A stretch of DNA of 64,000 bases from NCBI GenBank assembly GCA_025358025.1, contig JANYKW010000099.1, forward strand, positions 62,001 to 126,000, read 5' to 3'. This document shows, one piece after another, positions 6,962-16,151 of the stretch (position 1 is the first letter of the stretch; every line of letters begins with the position of its first letter). This DNA is from Bacteroidia bacterium. GTDB lineage: Bacteria > Bacteroidota > Bacteroidia > Bacteroidales > Prolixibacteraceae. Below the pieces are notes generated by a model that was not told where the DNA came from, did not search any database, and saw only the letters and a list, made by a program, of their open reading frames with translations. The position numbers were made by a program, and so were the translations under genes.

Positions 6962-9454
6962 ATGAACGATTCTGACACCATTGCGTACCAAAGTAATCCG
7001 CAACTTGAGCTGGCTTACGACTTTATTCAGTATACAGGTCAAAACCTTTTTCTCACAGGGAAAGCAGGAACAGGAAAGACCACATTCCTCAAAAATTTAA
7101 AGCTGAAATCTCCTAAAAGAATGGTTGTTGTCGCACCCACCGGTGTGGCAGCCATCAATGCAGGTGGAGTGACGATACACTCTTTTTTTCAGATTTCGTT
7201 TGGTCCGCAGATTCCGCAGGATCCCGACAGAAATCAAATTCCGGTAAAATCGGTTGGTAGTAACGCCATAGCCAGTATCAAACGATTCAGTCGTGAGAAG
7301 ATCAATATTATGCGTAGCCTTGATCTGCTGGTAATCGATGAGATCAGCATGGTAAGGGCCGATGTACTCGATGCCATCGATGATGTACTGCGCAGGTACC
7401 GTTTCCGCTATAAGCCATTTGGTGGGGTGCAGTTGTTAATGATCGGCGACCTGCAGCAGCTGGCACCCATTGTGAAGGACGAAGAGTGGGAGCTACTGAA
7501 GCCCTGGTATGAGACCGCCTTTTTCTTCAGTAGCCGGGCATTGAAGCAGTCTACCTTCAAAAGCATCGAACTGAAACACATCTTCAGGCAGAGCGACCAG
7601 CATTTTATCGATCTACTCAACAAAGTACGTGACAACCGCCTCGATGCAGATACTTTAAAAGAGTTGAACCAACGTTATCAACCTGGATTTAACCCGGACG
7701 AGAAAGAAGGTTACATTACCCTTACCACCCACAACTACCAGTCACAACAGATCAACAGCTCCAAACTGAGCCTGCTCAAAACTGCTGCATTCCTTTTTAC
7801 TGCTGAGGTGGCAGGCGAATTTTCTGAATATTCCTACCCAACAGATCAGGAGCTGGAACTGAAGGTGGGTGCACAGGTGATGTTTGTAAAAAACGATCCC
7901 TCACCCGGTAAGCGGTTCTTCAATGGAAAGATTAGCAAGATCACTGATCTGGAGGAGGATCATATTGAAGTGTCCTGCCCAGGCGAGGAGATGAACATTA
8001 GGGTTGAACGGTTGACATGGGGAAATACAAAATATACGCTCAATGAAACAACACAGGAGATTGAAGAAGAGGTGATAGGAACCTTCAGTCAGTTTCCCCT
8101 CAAACTTGCCTGGGCAATTACGATACACAAGAGTCAGGGACTTACTTTTGAGAAGGCAATTATTGATGCCAGAGCCTCTTTTGCTCACGGTCAGGTATAT
8201 GTGGCGCTGAGTCGCTGCAAGACCTTCGAGGGACTTGTTCTCAGTACTCCCATTGCGATCCATAGTGTCAAAAACGACTCCACAGTAGTACAGTTCAGTG
8301 CGGAGGTGGAGCAAAATCAACCAGGTCCGGCAGAGCTGGAGCAATCACGCAAGGAGTATTTGCAGCATCTTCTTGGGGAACTGTTCGATTTCAAACCGGT
8401 ATTGAGACAGATTCAATATCTGCAGCGACTTTGGGAGGAACATACAGCCCAATTACTGGGGTCTTTAAATTTCGTCCTGCGTAGCATGGCAGCGCCTTTA
8501 CAGACTGAAATGATTGAGGTGGCAGGCCGTTTTGAGAACCAGGTGAGGCAGTTGGTCGCACTTGGGCCTGCTCCGGAGGAAAATCAGCAGTTACAGGATC
8601 GTGTCCGTAAGGCTGCTGAATTTTTCTATTCCAAATTGGAACAGTTGCTGGAGCACCCCTTGTCGGAGGCGACCTATGAATGTGACAACAAAGCGGTACG
8701 TAAAACCATCAACGAAGCGACAATTAAGTTAAACAAGGAGATACGAATAAAAAAAGTTTGCATCGATCATTGCAAGAGTGGTTTCAATACCAGGTCATAC
8801 CTCGAAACCAGGTCGAAAGCGTCTATCGAAGCAGAAGAGACGGTCCGCAGCCGGAAAAGTGAAGAAAGTCCGGTTGCTTTCTCCGTGAATGCCGATTTTT
8901 ATTCTCAACTCAAACGATGGCGCAGTGAAAAGGCTGAACTGCTTCAGGTTGAGATTTCCCGAATCCTGGCGCAGAAAACGCTGCTTGAGATTGTGCATAT
9001 TCTTCCGGTGACAGGAAAGGAATTGCAGCAGGTGAAGGGAATGGGTGGTGTAAGGATGAAACAATTCGGCAGGGAGATTATCGAAATGGTCCTGGCTTAT
9101 CGTAATCAGCATGGTATGGAGGTTCCGGCGGAAGCCGAAAAGGAAGCGGAAAGGGCGGGTTTAGACTCTAAACAGCTCAGCTATGAATTTTTTAAAAATG
9201 GCCTCACCATTCCGGAGATTGCCCGTGGCAGACAGATGGCAGTATCGACCATCGAAAGTCATTTGTTGAATTATGTTGGCACAGGTCAGATTGACATCGG
9301 CCGCCTGGTCGAAAAGCGAAAAATTAAAGCCATTGAAGAGTGTATGGAACTCAATAATTTCAAGCAAATCAGCGATCTAAAAGCAAGATTGGGCGATAGA
9401 TTCAGTTACTCCGAGATCCGGTTTGTGCTGAAATATCTCGAAGGACATGCATGA
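6962..9454 (+). CDS. PIF1-like superfamily 1B DNA helicase with HRDC and C-terminal HTH
   Basis: 830 aa, cytosolic. The N-terminal half is an SF1B (PIF1/RecD-like) motor: Walker A GKAGTGKT (33-40), Walker B LLVIDEISMV (about 124-133), GDLQQL, and the late motif LAWAITIHKSQGLTF followed by YVALSRCK. After a helical linker there is an HRDC-like domain (about 640-715, with the QVKGMGGVRMKQFG turn) and a helix-turn-helix segment (about 745-790, LTIPEIARGRQMAVSTIESHL) of the type appended to Bacteroidota helicases. It probably unwinds structured or stalled-fork DNA. The start is supported by AAAGGAG 5 bp upstream. Confidence 0.88.
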   Translation: MNDSDTIAYQSNPQLELAYDFIQYTGQNLFLTGKAGTGKTTFLKNLKLKSPKRMVVVAPTGVAAINAGGVTIHSFFQISFGPQIPQDPDRNQIPVKSVGSNAIASIKRFSREKINIMRSLDLLVIDEISMVRADVLDAIDDVLRRYRFRYKPFGGVQLLMIGDLQQLAPIVKDEEWELLKPWYETAFFFSSRALKQSTFKSIELKHIFRQSDQHFIDLLNKVRDNRLDADTLKELNQRYQPGFNPDEKEGYITLTTHNYQSQQINSSKLSLLKTAAFLFTAEVAGEFSEYSYPTDQELELKVGAQVMFVKNDPSPGKRFFNGKISKITDLEEDHIEVSCPGEEMNIRVERLTWGNTKYTLNETTQEIEEEVIGTFSQFPLKLAWAITIHKSQGLTFEKAIIDARASFAHGQVYVALSRCKTFEGLVLSTPIAIHSVKNDSTVVQFSAEVEQNQPGPAELEQSRKEYLQHLLGELFDFKPVLRQIQYLQRLWEEHTAQLLGSLNFVLRSMAAPLQTEMIEVAGRFENQVRQLVALGPAPEENQQLQDRVRKAAEFFYSKLEQLLEHPLSEATYECDNKAVRKTINEATIKLNKEIRIKKVCIDHCKSGFNTRSYLETRSKASIEAEETVRSRKSEESPVAFSVNADFYSQLKRWRSEKAELLQVEISRILAQKTLLEIVHILPVTGKELQQVKGMGGVRMKQFGREIIEMVLAYRNQHGMEVPAEAEKEAERAGLDSKQLSYEFFKNGLTIPEIARGRQMAVSTIESHLLNYVGTGQIDIGRLVEKRKIKAIEECMELNNFKQISDLKARLGDRFSYSEIRFVLKYLEGHA

Positions 9455-9725
9455 GGATATGCTTCCACTAATCTGATGTCCCGTCAGGTTTATTATATCG
9501 GTAGAAAAGCATAACGAACAAATGCCTACGTGCCGTCGGGTACGAAATAAATTAATCAGCTAAAATACCTTGAATCGCATTCTTTGTAAATTTTTTGGCT
9601 GATTTTCATCCATGTGAATTTTCTATAAAAATTCGTATTTTGCAATTCATTCTGACAATAACAGAGACTGAAATTTGATAACACAATCTATATTTATCCA
9701 TTTCAACTCGATACAAAACTAAACT

Positions 9726-11219
9726 ATGAAAAAATACATCCTGGCATTTGATCAGGGTACAACGAGTTCGCGTGCTATTGTTTTCGATCACGATGGATTG
9801 CCGGTAGCTACGGCGCAAAAAGAATTCACGCAAATCTATCCCAAGCCAGGCTGGGTGGAACATGATCCTGAGGAGATATGGTCGACCCAGGCAGGTGTAG
9901 GCATGGAAGTCATCTTTAAGGCAGGAGTGAGTGCCAGCCACATTGCGACGATAGGCATTACCAACCAACGGGAGACTGCAGTGGTTTGGGACAGGAAAAC
10001 CGGCCGACCGCTGTACAATGCCATCGTGTGGCAGGACAGGAGAACGGCCGATTATTGCGACCAGCTAAAGAGAGATGGGTTTGGCCAAATGATTCTGGAC
10101 AAAACAGGATTGATACCCGATGCCTATTTTTCTGCCACCAAAATAAGGTGGATTCTCAACAACGTGGATGGGGCGCGAAAATTGGCAGTTAAAGGCAGAC
10201 TGGCATTTGGTACGATTGACAGCTGGCTGATATGGAATCTTACCCGTGGCAAATTGCATGTCACCGATGTCTCCAATGCATCCAGAACCATGCTTTTCAA
10301 TATTCATACGCTTCAATGGGATGCTGAACTACTTGAACTTTTTGATATTCCTGTCTCCATGCTTCCGGAAGTAAGATCTTCCAGTGAAGTCTATGGACAC
10401 ACAGTGGGCCCGTTTCCTTCTCCAATCCCAATTTCAGGTATTGCAGGTGATCAGCAGTCGGCCCTTTTCGGTCAGATGTGTATCGAACCCGGAATGGTAA
10501 AAAATACCTATGGTACAGGATGTTTCATGATGATGAACATTGGTGATAAACCCATAGAGTCGAAAAGCAAACTCCTGACCACAGTAGCCTGGAAGATAGG
10601 AAATGAAGTAACTTATGCACTTGAAGGAAGTATTTTCATTGGGGGGGCAGTGGTACAATGGCTGCGCGACAGTCTGGGGGTAATTGTCAGATCAGACGAT
10701 GTTGAGCAATTGGCAGCCAAAGTTAACGATAGTGAAGGGGTGTATTTCGTTCCTGCATTCGCCGGATTAGGTGCTCCCTACTGGGAACAGCATGCCCGTG
10801 GAACACTGACAGGGATCACCCGCGGTTCGACGGATGCACACATAGCCCGGGCCGCAGTCGACAGTATCGCCTACCAGACCTATGATGTTTTGCTGGCCAT
10901 GCAAAAGGACTCGGGTGTTACCATCAGGGAGTTGAGAGTAGATGGGGGCGCTACCGTGAACAACGGTCTGCTTCAATTTCAGGCAGATCTTTTGCAGTCC
11001 AAAGTGGTGCGACCCATGATAACAGAAACGACTGCTTTGGGTGCAGCCTATCTTGCCGGGCTGGCAATAGATTACTGGAAAGATATTCATGAAATACGAA
11101 AACAGTGGAAACTCGACCGTACTTTTTCACCGGGTATCCCTGCCAATGAGACGACAACCCTGATTAAAGGTTGGCACAGAGCGGTGAGAGCAGCGATTGC
11201 CTGGGCTGCGGAAGATTAA
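9726..11219 (+). CDS. glpK: Glycerol kinase
   Basis: 497 aa, full length for the family. It phosphorylates glycerol to sn-glycerol 3-phosphate with ATP. The FGGY-fold signatures are present: [14 protein letters not shown] (residues 7-20), [28 protein letters not shown] with the GTGCFM phosphate loop, and the C-terminal [18 protein letters not shown]. The glycerol facilitator gene follows 45 bp downstream, a standard uptake-and-trapping pair. A 271-bp spacer precedes it, in which no exact consensus promoter was found. No glycerol-3-phosphate dehydrogenase is nearby. Confidence 0.97.
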   Translation: MKKYILAFDQGTTSSRAIVFDHDGLPVATAQKEFTQIYPKPGWVEHDPEEIWSTQAGVGMEVIFKAGVSASHIATIGITNQRETAVVWDRKTGRPLYNAIVWQDRRTADYCDQLKRDGFGQMILDKTGLIPDAYFSATKIRWILNNVDGARKLAVKGRLAFGTIDSWLIWNLTRGKLHVTDVSNASRTMLFNIHTLQWDAELLELFDIPVSMLPEVRSSSEVYGHTVGPFPSPIPISGIAGDQQSALFGQMCIEPGMVKNTYGTGCFMMMNIGDKPIESKSKLLTTVAWKIGNEVTYALEGSIFIGGAVVQWLRDSLGVIVRSDDVEQLAAKVNDSEGVYFVPAFAGLGAPYWEQHARGTLTGITRGSTDAHIARAAVDSIAYQTYDVLLAMQKDSGVTIRELRVDGGATVNNGLLQFQADLLQSKVVRPMITETTALGAAYLAGLAIDYWKDIHEIRKQWKLDRTFSPGIPANETTTLIKGWHRAVRAAIAWAAED

Positions 11220-11264
11220 AAGAAGTCACTTATAGCTGTGAAATAAATATAAAATTTTGAGAAA

Positions 11265-11981
11265 ATGAACCCTTTTTTTGGAGAATTCTTCGGTACTGCG
11301 ATCATTCTGTTGTTGGGAGGCGGTGTAGTTGCCAATGTGGTACTTGACAAAACATATGGAAATAAGAGTGGGTGGATTGTGATCTCCTTTGGGTGGGCAA
11401 TCGGAGTTTTTACCGGTGTACTTTTTGCTGCACCTGTAAGTGGCGCCCACCTCAATCCAGCCGTCACGCTTGCCCTGGTTCTGGCAGATAAGTTTCCAGT
11501 GGCACTTATTCCTGCCTATTTTACTGCACAGCTACTTGGGGCAATGTTCGGATCAGGATTGGTGTGGCTTGCCTACAAAAAGCATTTTGATGAAACATTG
11601 GATGGGAATGCAAAAAAAGCTGTTTTCTGTACGGCTCCATCTATCAGAAGTTATGGATACAATTTAATTACAGAAATAATAGGCACCCATATGCTTACCA
11701 TGGCGGTGCTTTATATGGCAGAGCCGGAAGTCGGTCTGGGAGCTCTGAATGCATTGCCGGTAGCTTTTGTTGTTCTTGGAATAGGCCTTTCTTTGGGAGG
11801 GCCAACGGGGTATGCCATCAATCCTGCCCGTGATCTTGGACCGCGGATCATGCATCATTTTCTACCTATCCGCAACAAGCAAAACAGTGATTGGAAATAC
11901 GCATGGGTCCCTATCCTTGGACCTGCATTGGGGGCAATTTCAGCCGCAGCCTTGTTTTTAATTCTGAAGAGTTTGAAATAA
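11265..11981 (+). CDS. glpF: Glycerol uptake facilitator (MIP/aquaglyceroporin)
   Basis: 238 aa with six transmembrane helices and two half-helices carrying the NPA motifs (HLNPAVT, Asn64; INPARDLGPR, Asn186). The Asp right after the second NPA-Arg (NPARD) is characteristic of glycerol-conducting rather than water-only channels. It forms an operon with glpK and lets glycerol diffuse across the inner membrane for trapping by phosphorylation. An inverted repeat directly follows its stop and faces the convergent fucosidase gene. Confidence 0.95.
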   Translation: MNPFFGEFFGTAIILLLGGGVVANVVLDKTYGNKSGWIVISFGWAIGVFTGVLFAAPVSGAHLNPAVTLALVLADKFPVALIPAYFTAQLLGAMFGSGLVWLAYKKHFDETLDGNAKKAVFCTAPSIRSYGYNLITEIIGTHMLTMAVLYMAEPEVGLGALNALPVAFVVLGIGLSLGGPTGYAINPARDLGPRIMHHFLPIRNKQNSDWKYAWVPILGPALGAISAAALFLILKSLK

Positions 11982-11982
11982 G

Positions 11983-12021
11983 AAGTGCCTAAAGCTCAAT
12001 ATCCATGAACTCCAGGCACTT
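11983..12021. terminator. Inverted repeat between convergent glpF and GH29 genes
   Basis: AAGTGCCT (11983-11990) and AGGCACTT (12014-12021) are perfect 8-bp complements with a 23-nt spacer. The arm sequence is the same AAGTGCCT unit that begins the repeat at 2213. Its position directly after the glpF stop in a convergent gap fits a bidirectional terminator, but no T-run follows. Confidence 0.45.
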
Positions 12022-12044
12022 CAGATACTCTAATATTCTGGTAC

Positions 12045-13403
12045 TTACTTTAATATAACCTCGATCACCGGAATCTCCACCGGTGGTTTCAGCATTGGAA
12101 GCTGCAGGTTGACAGATTTACTGTCTTCATCTTTACCGGTACGGTATTTTATCTCTGAAGCATCGTGCAGAAGCTGGACATATTTAATTTTGTCAGCCAT
12201 GTTTTTCATCTTCAGATTTCCCATCGGATAGGCAAGCAGGTGGATATACAATCTGTTCGTCTTTGCATTGTAAGTGAGAAGGGTATTGTCGGGTGCAACA
12301 AATTCGGCGGGCGCTTCGGTACATCCATAAATCGAACGGTTGTTGTACTTCATCCATTCACCCATTGATTTCAATCGGTCCTGGGCTCTGTAATCGAATA
12401 ATCCGCGGGCGGTCGGACCAACATTCAGCAACAGATTGCCCCCTTTACTGACAGATTCAATCAGGAGCTCAAGCAACTGGGCAGGACTCTTCCAGCTGGT
12501 TTCATCGCGGAAGTAACCCCAGGATCCCGAGAACGTCTGGCAGGTTTCCCAGTAGATTTTCTTCCCGTTGCGCTCAGGCCATTTCTCCACTTTGTACTGC
12601 TCCGGAGATTCAAAATCCCAGCCGTAATCCTTGTCTTTCAGATCAAGCCTGTCGTCGATAATGATGTTTGGTTGAAGAGAACGTACCATTTTCAGTAAAT
12701 CTTCCGAACCCCAATCCTCGGCCCCTTTGCCGTTTTTGCCCGGGAACGAGAAGTCGAACCAGATAACATTGATCTCACCGTAGTTGGTTAACAGTTCGCG
12801 AACCTGATTTTTTAGGTACTCGCGGTATTTGGCCATATCTTTGCCTTTGTTCAGTCTGGCATAGGCCGAATCAGACTCCTGACGCTGCGGATGAACCCGG
12901 TCGATGGTATAATCGGGATGGTGCCAGTCGATCAGCGAGTAGTAAAAGCCAACTTTCAAACCTTCGGCTCTAAGTGCTTCAACATATTCCTTGATGACAT
13001 CCCTGCCGAATTTGGTATTGGTCGTTTTGTAATCCGTGTATTTGGAATCGAAATTACAAAACCCTTCGTGGTGTTTGGCAGTCAATACCACGTATTTCAT
13101 CCCGGCCTCTTTGGCCATCCGGGCCCACTCTTTCGGATTGTACAAATCGGGATTGTACTCTTCGAAGTACTTTTGGTACTGTTCGTTGGTCATCCTTTCA
13201 TAGTTCTTCACCCATTCGTGACGGGCGGGAAGTGCATACAATCCCCAGTGGATAAACATCCCGAAGCGGGCATCGGTCCACCAGGACATTCGTTTTGCTT
13301 TCTGTTCGGGGGTTTCTGTCTTATAATTGGATTGGGCCATGGTCTGCCAGCCCAAGATCAATAACAATAAACCAATTAAACTGATTCTCAGCACTTTTCT
13401 CAT
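12045..13403 (-). CDS. GH29 alpha-L-fucosidase, secreted
   Basis: 452 aa with a Sec signal peptide (residues 1-24, QTMAQ). Family GH29 features: ARFGMFIHWGLYALP (45-59), YVVLTAKHHEGFCNFDS, and INVIWFDFSFPG whose Asp217 is in the position of the catalytic nucleophile; SLQPNIIIDDR and LLLNVGPTARG follow. It removes terminal alpha-L-fucose, probably in the periplasm. It is the last gene of a four-gene operon, 73 bp after the GH38 gene, so fucose is likely one cap of the same glycan. The C-terminal ~100 residues form a beta-domain typical of the family. Confidence 0.93.
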   Translation of the reverse strand: MRKVLRISLIGLLLLILGWQTMAQSNYKTETPEQKAKRMSWWTDARFGMFIHWGLYALPARHEWVKNYERMTNEQYQKYFEEYNPDLYNPKEWARMAKEAGMKYVVLTAKHHEGFCNFDSKYTDYKTTNTKFGRDVIKEYVEALRAEGLKVGFYYSLIDWHHPDYTIDRVHPQRQESDSAYARLNKGKDMAKYREYLKNQVRELLTNYGEINVIWFDFSFPGKNGKGAEDWGSEDLLKMVRSLQPNIIIDDRLDLKDKDYGWDFESPEQYKVEKWPERNGKKIYWETCQTFSGSWGYFRDETSWKSPAQLLELLIESVSKGGNLLLNVGPTARGLFDYRAQDRLKSMGEWMKYNNRSIYGCTEAPAEFVAPDNTLLTYNAKTNRLYIHLLAYPMGNLKMKNMADKIKYVQLLHDASEIKYRTGKDEDSKSVNLQLPMLKPPVEIPVIEVILK

Positions 13404-13476
13404 TTGTTTTATTTTTGTTTTAGATAATGGTGTATAGTTTTCAATGTCATTTCGTCAATTTCAATAACCAGGCTAA

Positions 13477-16122
13477 TTATTTTGGAGTAATCCCTAAGGT
13501 AACAATTTCATGCGCCCTGACTTTTACGCTCACTGAATTGCCTGAAACAACTGGTTTTTCTTTATTTTCCAACGGCATCTCGATGATATTCAACCTTCTA
13601 GCATTACCAACACTGACGGGTACTTTCAGGTTGATGATGGTCTCTTTTCCCTCCATCTCTGCTATCCTGACTATCAACTCTTTCCCCTCTTCAGCTTGTT
13701 TAATACCTGTTAGTGCTACTCCTTTTGCATCAATAGAGAAGAAGGATGCCTCCTCGGGACGGGTGTCATGTGCCCTTACCAGTGCCATGGAAGGAGGTTC
13801 GGCAGCATAAACCGGGATGTTGAAATCTTCGCCTTCAGCCAATACACCTGATTTCCAGTCGCCGGCATGGGGAAACAGGGAATAGCTGATATTGAATTTG
13901 CCGAGATTAGGGTATATATCCGGTTCTCCCCCTGAACGCATCAAGGTAATCCGAAGTTCATTTTTGGAGTAGGAGTGACCATATTTCGTTTTGTTCAGCA
14001 GTGCGATGCCCACTTTCCCGTCGCTGATATCAACCCATTTCTGGGCAGGTACCTCCTGCGCATCATTGTTGGCTGCGCTGCTACCGGTAGCAGTCGAGTG
14101 TTTCAGCCAGCCGGGAGCAACAATTCCGTTAATTAAACCATCGACAGGACGTTCTACAACATCGAATGGAACTTGTGAAAAGAACCTTGGGTTATCCAGG
14201 GCTATTGGGAAAATGGCACGAAGCATGGGTGAATCAGTGGAGTCGCTGCCTGTCTCCAGCCAATGTACCTCCATATCATAATCAATCCGGGGATAGGAGC
14301 GGTAAAGCATCGTGCGCTCGATGAAGCGCGATTTGCCCCAGGTTTTGACAGTCTCAACACACGCTCTCACAGGTCCCTGTTCCACAACCTTTACACTGAT
14401 AACTTTACTGACATCTTCTTTACGGACAATTTTGTTGAGGGTCCAAGATTTCATTCCGCCTTTTTTATCTTCAAGGAACATTTCGAGTTTGTTCAGTTGT
14501 TTCCCTTCAGTGACGAATTCCTTTCGGCTACGTTTGTCATAAAGACTCGTAATGCCGCCTGTATTCATATCAAATTTCACGGTAAAATAATCTGTTTCAA
14601 AAGTGTTGTTCCGGAAAGGAATCTGATCATTGAATGTACCTGGCTGATTTACATCAATATAAAAAGTTTTATATCCGCCTGCAGGCATTTCATCAGCAAT
14701 GAACTGCACTTTTGAGGTATATCCCGGAGGAGTTGATTTTGCCCAAACGATCTGTGCAGGATAACTTTTACCTGCAGCATCCCTGACCAATACGGTAGGA
14801 AAATTACCTTGCCCTTTGTCGATGGGTTTGATATTTTTTGAGCCATAGTAATTGCCCCAGCTGGCTATTTTTGCAGTAGCAGGTTCTTCATTGGAAAAAA
14901 TGGTTGCCTCTACTATTTTTTTGCTGCCATAGGGCTGAAGGTTGCAAGCAACAATGGGTTGCCCCATTCCTTTTTGAAACTTTACCTCATCTGCCAATTT
15001 GCGGAATGCATTGTTGCGCAATTCGGTGGCCTTTCTTAATACTTCACTGTAACGGGCGACCGCTTCTTTGTTGGCCTCGTTGATGGCAGATCCCGGCAGG
15101 ATGTCATGAAACTGGTTGAAGGTAACGGTTTTCCATAGATCATGGAATTCTTCAGCAGGATATTTCTCGCCCTGAAGCCAACGAAGCGTGTTGAAAAATT
15201 CTCCGGCATAAAGGGCATTTTCACTGTTGCGGTTGCCCTCCTTGATGCCAGCAACACTGGTGTAACAACCTTCAAAGATGAACTGCATCTCTCCCCTGTG
15301 GGTAGGACGACCTGCCATCTCCCCTGCGGATTTTCTGAAGAAATCACTGGCGGTTGTAAATTTAACTGCAGGATATTCAGGCGATTGATCGAGCTGATGA
15401 ACCATGTCGATGTTTGCACGCGTAGGACCGCCACCATGGTCACCAACTCCCGTAATTTGCAGAATCCGGTGTTTTTCGGGGGAGTATTTCTGAATGTCAT
15501 CCTTCAAATCCTTTTTGATATTTCCATTGTATCCATCATTCGCATAGCACAATACCCTTGAAGAATCAGGTGCTACCCACCAAAAGGTGCCTATATATGG
15601 TTTACAGCGGTGAAAATAGAAATAGTCACATCCTGCCAGTTTAAGGATTTGGGGCATTTGCGAAACATGACCAAAATTATCAGGAAGCCAGCCTACTTTA
15701 GCCATCCTGCCAAGCCTGCTCTGGAAATAGCGCTGTCCCAGGAGAAAAGAGCGGGAAATTGCCTCTCCGGAGGTCAGATTCATATCTCCTTCTGTCCACA
15801 TGCCACCTACCGGTTCTAAACGGCCCTCTTTAACATATTTTCTTAGCTGATCCAAAAGGGGAGGATCCACCATTTCAACAAAGTTAAATACAGCACCCTG
15901 ACTCTGAACCATCGTGTAATCAGGAAATTCCTTCATAAACGCGACTACCTGGCGGAGGTTGTCGTTGCACATTTGCATGGTCTCCGAGTAGGTCCAAAGC
16001 CAGTTCATATCCATATGCGCATGGCCCACAACCTGGATGGTGTCTTTTTTCTGTGCTGTAACTGTTGAAAAGGAGCCAAGAATCAGGAATGATGACAATA
16101 GCAAGTTGTTTATTTTCTTCAT
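13477..16122 (-). CDS. GH38 alpha-mannosidase, Sec-exported
   Basis: 881 aa with a Sec signal peptide (1-23, TVTAQ). GH38 landmarks: zinc ligands in HAHMDMNWLW (His36, Asp38), the nucleophile Asp148 in GWLPDNFGH, GVGDHGGGPT, and FHDILPGSA in the helical region; the C-terminal half is the family's beta-supersandwich. It hydrolyses alpha-linked mannose from glycans. It follows a second GH38 gene by 29 bp; the two are clearly different in sequence and in export route, so they probably cleave different linkages or act at different sites. Confidence 0.92.
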   Translation of the reverse strand: MKKINNLLLSSFLILGSFSTVTAQKKDTIQVVGHAHMDMNWLWTYSETMQMCNDNLRQVVAFMKEFPDYTMVQSQGAVFNFVEMVDPPLLDQLRKYVKEGRLEPVGGMWTEGDMNLTSGEAISRSFLLGQRYFQSRLGRMAKVGWLPDNFGHVSQMPQILKLAGCDYFYFHRCKPYIGTFWWVAPDSSRVLCYANDGYNGNIKKDLKDDIQKYSPEKHRILQITGVGDHGGGPTRANIDMVHQLDQSPEYPAVKFTTASDFFRKSAGEMAGRPTHRGEMQFIFEGCYTSVAGIKEGNRNSENALYAGEFFNTLRWLQGEKYPAEEFHDLWKTVTFNQFHDILPGSAINEANKEAVARYSEVLRKATELRNNAFRKLADEVKFQKGMGQPIVACNLQPYGSKKIVEATIFSNEEPATAKIASWGNYYGSKNIKPIDKGQGNFPTVLVRDAAGKSYPAQIVWAKSTPPGYTSKVQFIADEMPAGGYKTFYIDVNQPGTFNDQIPFRNNTFETDYFTVKFDMNTGGITSLYDKRSRKEFVTEGKQLNKLEMFLEDKKGGMKSWTLNKIVRKEDVSKVISVKVVEQGPVRACVETVKTWGKSRFIERTMLYRSYPRIDYDMEVHWLETGSDSTDSPMLRAIFPIALDNPRFFSQVPFDVVERPVDGLINGIVAPGWLKHSTATGSSAANNDAQEVPAQKWVDISDGKVGIALLNKTKYGHSYSKNELRITLMRSGGEPDIYPNLGKFNISYSLFPHAGDWKSGVLAEGEDFNIPVYAAEPPSMALVRAHDTRPEEASFFSIDAKGVALTGIKQAEEGKELIVRIAEMEGKETIINLKVPVSVGNARRLNIIEMPLENKEKPVVSGNSVSVKVRAHEIVTLGITPK

Positions 16123-16151
16123 GGTGCTTGTAGTTTAGAAGATAAATCAAA

